Source: Halodesulfovibrio aestuarii (GTDB lineage: Bacteria; Desulfobacterota; Desulfovibrionia; Desulfovibrionales; Desulfovibrionaceae). Taken from it: DNA of 64,000 bases. The position numbers and the translations under genes are program-made. The notes beneath the pieces were generated by a model. That model was not told where the DNA came from, did no database searches, and was given only the letters and a program-made list of their open reading frames with translations. Shown here piece after piece: positions 60,687 to 64,000 of the stretch. Position 1 is the first letter of the stretch. The number at the start of each line of letters is the position of its first letter. The stretch is from NCBI RefSeq assembly GCF_050571805.1, contig NZ_CP192219.1; one strand, given 5' to 3'.

Positions 60687-61135
60687 AAACAACCGTTCAA
60701 CGGTTTAGTTAATGATAACGTCGGACTTCATCGCCATCATCCTCAAAATAAGCCTGCCTGCGTTTGCAGGGGTTCCTGCTGAACTTAGCAATAAAAAAAA
60801 CGCAGACTATCCGGCAAGCTTTGCAGTATACTCCCCCACGCGATACCTGTCAACAAAACCATAGCATTTTACACTCTCTCCAGATACCCGCCCGCCATCA
60901 CATGTCATTTTGACAAACGCCCTCACCGTCCAACGATTCCGCCTAAATCCTGCTTGCCTGACACTGCCCTCCCTGCTAATGCCTCTACACCCCTACTCGC
61001 TCCGCCATCATTATATCGGACACGGTAGGCTCAAATATCGCACGAACAGACCAGCTCGCACAACAGGGCTCTTGCGCTTGCCTTGATGCAGCGCAAAAAC
61101 AAACAAGCCAGCCGAAAGCCGGGTCAGGAGCATAT
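60687..61135. other. Divergent intergenic region
   Basis: 449 bases between divergent genes, GC-richer in its right part. No gene, RNA or repeat that I can support. It must contain two promoters. Confidence 0.4.
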
Positions 61136-61888
61136 ATGGCAAAAGAAAAATTAAGCTACATTCAAAAACAATGCATCGGCAGCGCCGGAAAGCTGATGCA
61201 GCAGACAGAAATGATTCACCCCGGCGCACGGATCGGCGTGGCCATGTCAGGCGGCATGGACAGCTGGGTACTCATGCGCACCCTCCTCTATCGCAAAAAA
61301 ATCGTGCCCTTCACATTTGAGATGATGGCACTGCATATCAACCCGGGATTTGACAACACGAGTCATGCACCGCTCACCCCATGGCTCGTTGAACACGGCA
61401 TTCCGTATCATATTGAAACCACAACAGACGGTCCGAATGCACATTCCGAGGTAAACCGTAACAATTCTCCATGCTTTTATTGTGCAATGAAACGCCGCAC
61501 ACGCCTTTTTGAATTGTGCAAACAGTACAACCTCACTCACCTTGCTTTCGGTCACAACGCAGACGACCTTGTCGGAACATTCCTGATGAACCTGTATGAG
61601 GGAGGGAGCGTCCGCGGCATGTCAATTAAAGAAGATTTCTTTAGTGGCGATCTTACTGTTATCCGACCATTACTTATGGTCAAAAAAGACATCATTCGAA
61701 AATGCGTCAAGCAATGGGAATTACCCTTATGGGATAACCCATGCCCTTCTGCATTTGATTCACGCCGTAAAGACGTGATGGACGATTTCTGGGAACTTGC
61801 AGGAAAATACAAGAACCTAAAACAAAACGTTTTTAACGGCCTCACCAGATGGCAGCTCGGCTTGACACTTGAGTCTAAAGAGAAGTAA
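61136..61888 (+). CDS. TtcA-like PP-loop ATPase
   Basis: A 250-residue N-type ATP pyrophosphatase. The PP-loop is SGGMDS at 38-43, and three cysteines fit the [4Fe-4S] site of TtcA (C113 and C116 in CFYC, C203 in NPCPSA). TtcA thiolates cytidine 32 of tRNA. The AGGAG is present. The PP-loop differs from the PGGKDS of classical TtcA, so a relative with another tRNA target is possible. The M23 peptidase follows after about 50 bases. Confidence 0.78.
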   Translation: MAKEKLSYIQKQCIGSAGKLMQQTEMIHPGARIGVAMSGGMDSWVLMRTLLYRKKIVPFTFEMMALHINPGFDNTSHAPLTPWLVEHGIPYHIETTTDGPNAHSEVNRNNSPCFYCAMKRRTRLFELCKQYNLTHLAFGHNADDLVGTFLMNLYEGGSVRGMSIKEDFFSGDLTVIRPLLMVKKDIIRKCVKQWELPLWDNPCPSAFDSRRKDVMDDFWELAGKYKNLKQNVFNGLTRWQLGLTLESKEK

Positions 61889-61939
61889 CCTCGAAAATTA
61901 TTTTTTTCACCCCTAACATCTGAGTATCTGAAAGATAAT

Positions 61940-62845
61940 ATGCTGTTCAATCGCTACCACGTTGTTGTCTTCAAGGACAATCAGGGGCATTGCAAAAAGA
62001 TAAGCCTGCACGGCTGGTTTTTTGCAAGCATCCTCTTTCTTATCTTCTCATTATCTGCGGGGAACATTTTCCTGTGGAAATACTACCATCAATCTCAGAC
62101 ATTAGCACAAAATCTGGCAGACTCAGAAAAAACAATTTTCGAACAAAACAGCCAGATTTTAAGCATGGTGGACAAACTACGTATTGTTCAAAAAGATTTA
62201 CAACGCGTACAGCAGTTTGACACAAAACTGCGTGTCATGATCAATCTCGACAAAGATCAAGGCGAGACCACTTCTGCCATCGGCGGAGCAAAAACTAAAG
62301 ATTTTGCAGACAATTATCTGCCGATACACAGACAGGAACTGCTGGCCCGTAAAATTCACAGTTTTCTGAAAGACCTTAACACTGAGGTTCGTCTGGAAGA
62401 AGTGAGCCAACAAGAGCTGATTCAGACTTTCCGTAAAAACCAACGGCTGCTTGCAGCAACTCCATCCATCTGGCCTACAGAAGGATGGGTGGCATCCCCA
62501 TTCGGTTCTCGCATTTCTCCATTTACAGGCCGTAAAGACTTCCATAAAGGCATCGATATCGCCAACCGCATCGGCACACCAATTTACGCCACAGCAAACG
62601 GTCGCGTCTCTTTTGCCGGCACAGGTGGAGGCTATGGTGTAAACTTGATTATCAACCATGGTGCCGGCGTCCTTACACGCTATGGGCACATGAACCGGTA
62701 TATCGTCAAAAGAGGCCAAAAGGTAAAACGTGGAGAGTTGATAGGCTATATGGGCAACACTGGTCGCTCGACCGGCCCCCACCTTCACTACGAAGTGAAG
62801 CTAAACGGTGTAGCACTGAATCCAAAGAAATTTATCTTAAATTAA
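61940..62845 (+). CDS. M23 family peptidase with membrane anchor and coiled coil
   Basis: A 301-residue cell-wall hydrolase. A cytoplasmic start is followed by a transmembrane segment (about 25-46), a coiled coil (about 50-95) and a LytM/M23 domain (about 185-300) with the metal motifs HKGIDIA and HLHYEV, and GHM between. All zinc ligands appear intact, so it should be an active endopeptidase rather than an EnvC-like activator. It follows the TtcA-like gene; the ribosome site is weak. Confidence 0.9.
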   Translation: MLFNRYHVVVFKDNQGHCKKISLHGWFFASILFLIFSLSAGNIFLWKYYHQSQTLAQNLADSEKTIFEQNSQILSMVDKLRIVQKDLQRVQQFDTKLRVMINLDKDQGETTSAIGGAKTKDFADNYLPIHRQELLARKIHSFLKDLNTEVRLEEVSQQELIQTFRKNQRLLAATPSIWPTEGWVASPFGSRISPFTGRKDFHKGIDIANRIGTPIYATANGRVSFAGTGGGYGVNLIINHGAGVLTRYGHMNRYIVKRGQKVKRGELIGYMGNTGRSTGPHLHYEVKLNGVALNPKKFILN

Positions 62846-62949
62846 ATGAAAGACGACAAAGGGGTAATAGACATATTGCCCCTTTGCCATATCTAACGTC
62901 AGCCTAATTTCTCTTCACTTCATTTAACTTTTTAGAGTACATTACCATT

Positions 62950-64000
62950 ATGAAACGTACTATCTTAATCGCATCGCAAAACATTCTTGGTAACACCGGC
63001 TCTTCAAGAATTATTCTTGCAAACATTAAATACCTGACTAAAGCAGGGCACACCGTCTGGACCATCAGTGAAAAATGCGACAAAGAACTCGTCGCAGAGG
63101 CTGGCGGCAAAGCTATTACGGTTCCTACAATTAAGCTAAGTAAATATTCCAGACGTGTTATCTTTTCAAAATTCGTTGATATTGCAGCTAAATTTTTGAA
63201 ACCAGACATCGTATGGGGACAGGGCGAAAACTTGAACTCAGACATTGTCAGCATGCACAACTGCGTCCATCTGGCATCTGAACTGCTCGACGGTTCAAAT
63301 TCCAAGGAAGGCAGCGTGCATCGCCTTCATGCAAACTTTCTTTTCGAGCAAAAGTTCAAGTTCATCATAGCCAACTCTCAGCTTATGCGAAACGATCTAA
63401 TCAAGCGCTATGGAATTTCACCAGACAAAATCACAGTCATCTACCCCGGCTACTCTTCCGATCAATTTTCCCTTGAACATAGAAAGGAACACAGAGCGGC
63501 ACTACGCAAACAACTCAATATTTCGGACGACAAAAAAGTTATCGGACTCATCACCTCTGGAGATTTTAAAAAGCGTGGAATTACAACACTTCTCAAAGCA
63601 ATCTCCCTTGTCCCTCAAGAGTCACGCGACAAAATCTCAATTGTTATCGTAGGAAAAGAGAAGAACAAAAAGCAATACGCAGCCGAAGCCGAAAAACTCG
63701 GTCTTGCAGAACAGACTCACATCCTCCCTGCAACGCAGGAAGTCCATAAGCTCTACCATGGGCTTGATCTTATGGTTCACGCAGGGCCTATTGAAGAGTT
63801 TGGACTTATCATCCTTGAAGCTGTAGTTTGCGGCACTCCTGTTCTCGCCAGCAAAGGCGTTGGCGCAATGGAACTTGCAGATACAACCAGCAGCGATTTC
63901 GTAATTCCGGAACAACCGGATGCACAAATCTTCGCAAACGAACTCGAACGCTTTGTTAATGACCCTAATTACGCCACCCGCTGGCTGGCTCTTAATAGAG
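62950..64000 (+). CDS. GT4-type glycosyltransferase, truncated by the window edge
   Basis: An open frame from the ATG at 62950 runs to the right edge (350 codons). It begins MKRTILIASQNILGNTGSSR, a nucleotide-sugar-binding N-terminal domain, and later has the donor-site motif EEFGLIILEAVVCGTPVLASKG, diagnostic of GT-B family 4. It transfers a sugar to an acceptor, probably in lipopolysaccharide or surface glycan assembly. The last few residues of the family are missing. Starting motif weak, but no alternative ATG is closer to the family start. Confidence 0.85.
   Translation, partial: MKRTILIASQNILGNTGSSRIILANIKYLTKAGHTVWTISEKCDKELVAEAGGKAITVPTIKLSKYSRRVIFSKFVDIAAKFLKPDIVWGQGENLNSDIVSMHNCVHLASELLDGSNSKEGSVHRLHANFLFEQKFKFIIANSQLMRNDLIKRYGISPDKITVIYPGYSSDQFSLEHRKEHRAALRKQLNISDDKKVIGLITSGDFKKRGITTLLKAISLVPQESRDKISIVIVGKEKNKKQYAAEAEKLGLAEQTHILPATQEVHKLYHGLDLMVHAGPIEEFGLIILEAVVCGTPVLASKGVGAMELADTTSSDFVIPEQPDAQIFANELERFVNDPNYATRWLALNR

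Overview
The window looks like a chromosomal segment of a marine, moderate-GC sulfate-reducing bacterium of the Desulfovibrionaceae, most like Halodesulfovibrio or a relative. The evidence is a complete dsrA-dsrB-dsrD-dsrN locus (dissimilatory sulfite reductase), a Desulfovibrio-type trimeric porin, a Re-citrate-synthase-like condensing enzyme, a Desulfovibrio ferredoxin III homologue and a flavodiiron oxygen reductase. I see no insertion sequence, prophage, CRISPR array or rRNA. Gene order and codon use look uniform, so this reads as core genome rather than a mobile island. Genus-level assignment is inference.

Layout. 1-1.5 kb: the 5' end of an RluA-type pseudouridine synthase, methionine aminopeptidase with a SEC-C tail motif, and a tRNA-Val/tRNA-Asp pair, all on the minus strand. 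2-9.7 kb: porin, radical SAM protein, HIT protein, IHF/HU, RlpA lipoprotein, a condensing enzyme fused to a Cache sensor domain, and two uncharacterised genes. 10.2-14.6 kb: dsrABD plus a CbiA-like amidase (DsrN), with structured leader and internal hairpins. 14.7-18.5 kb: DciA-like DUF721 protein, FUSC-type membrane protein, and an Acr3 arsenite exporter preceded by a decayed arsR. 18.6-23 kb: a SahR-type regulator/methyltransferase with S-adenosylhomocysteine hydrolase, a MOSC protein and a MerR-like regulator. 23.6-29.6 kb: ilvD, ftsEX, a three-gene overlapping cluster of unknown role (TPR, small unknown protein, YkgJ) and a 7Fe ferredoxin. 29.8-40.2 kb: DegQ-type protease, cobT, a helicase-exonuclease fusion (MrfA+MrfB-like), an NhaC-family antiporter and hypF. 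40.4-46.4 kb: XRE-cupin regulator with AMP-forming acyl-CoA ligase, then a two-gene respiratory complex joining a cytochrome-bd-like membrane domain to a multihaem c module. 46.8-64 kb: coaX, eno, flavodiiron protein, P460-type lipoprotein, aspS/hisS, a methyltransferase, a thioesterase, a PerR-like regulator, the DUF4340-rpoZ-dnaJ-moaC run, a TtcA-like enzyme, an M23 peptidase and a glycosyltransferase cut by the right edge.

How it fits together. The dsr locus is the terminal step of sulfate respiration, and DsrN would amidate its sirohaem. The bd-like/multihaem pair, 7Fe ferredoxin, flavodiiron protein and hypF (hydrogenase maturation) fit an anaerobe that shuttles electrons between hydrogen, quinone and periplasmic cytochromes and must survive oxygen or NO. 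The least described items are the bd-like/multihaem fusion at 42.7-46.4 kb, the condensing enzyme with a cytoplasmic Cache domain and its overlapping partner at 6.5-9.1 kb, the MrfA-MrfB fusion at 32.8-35.8 kb and the YkgJ/unknown/TPR cluster at 27.3-29.0 kb. Functions are read from motifs by eye; no database search was possible.
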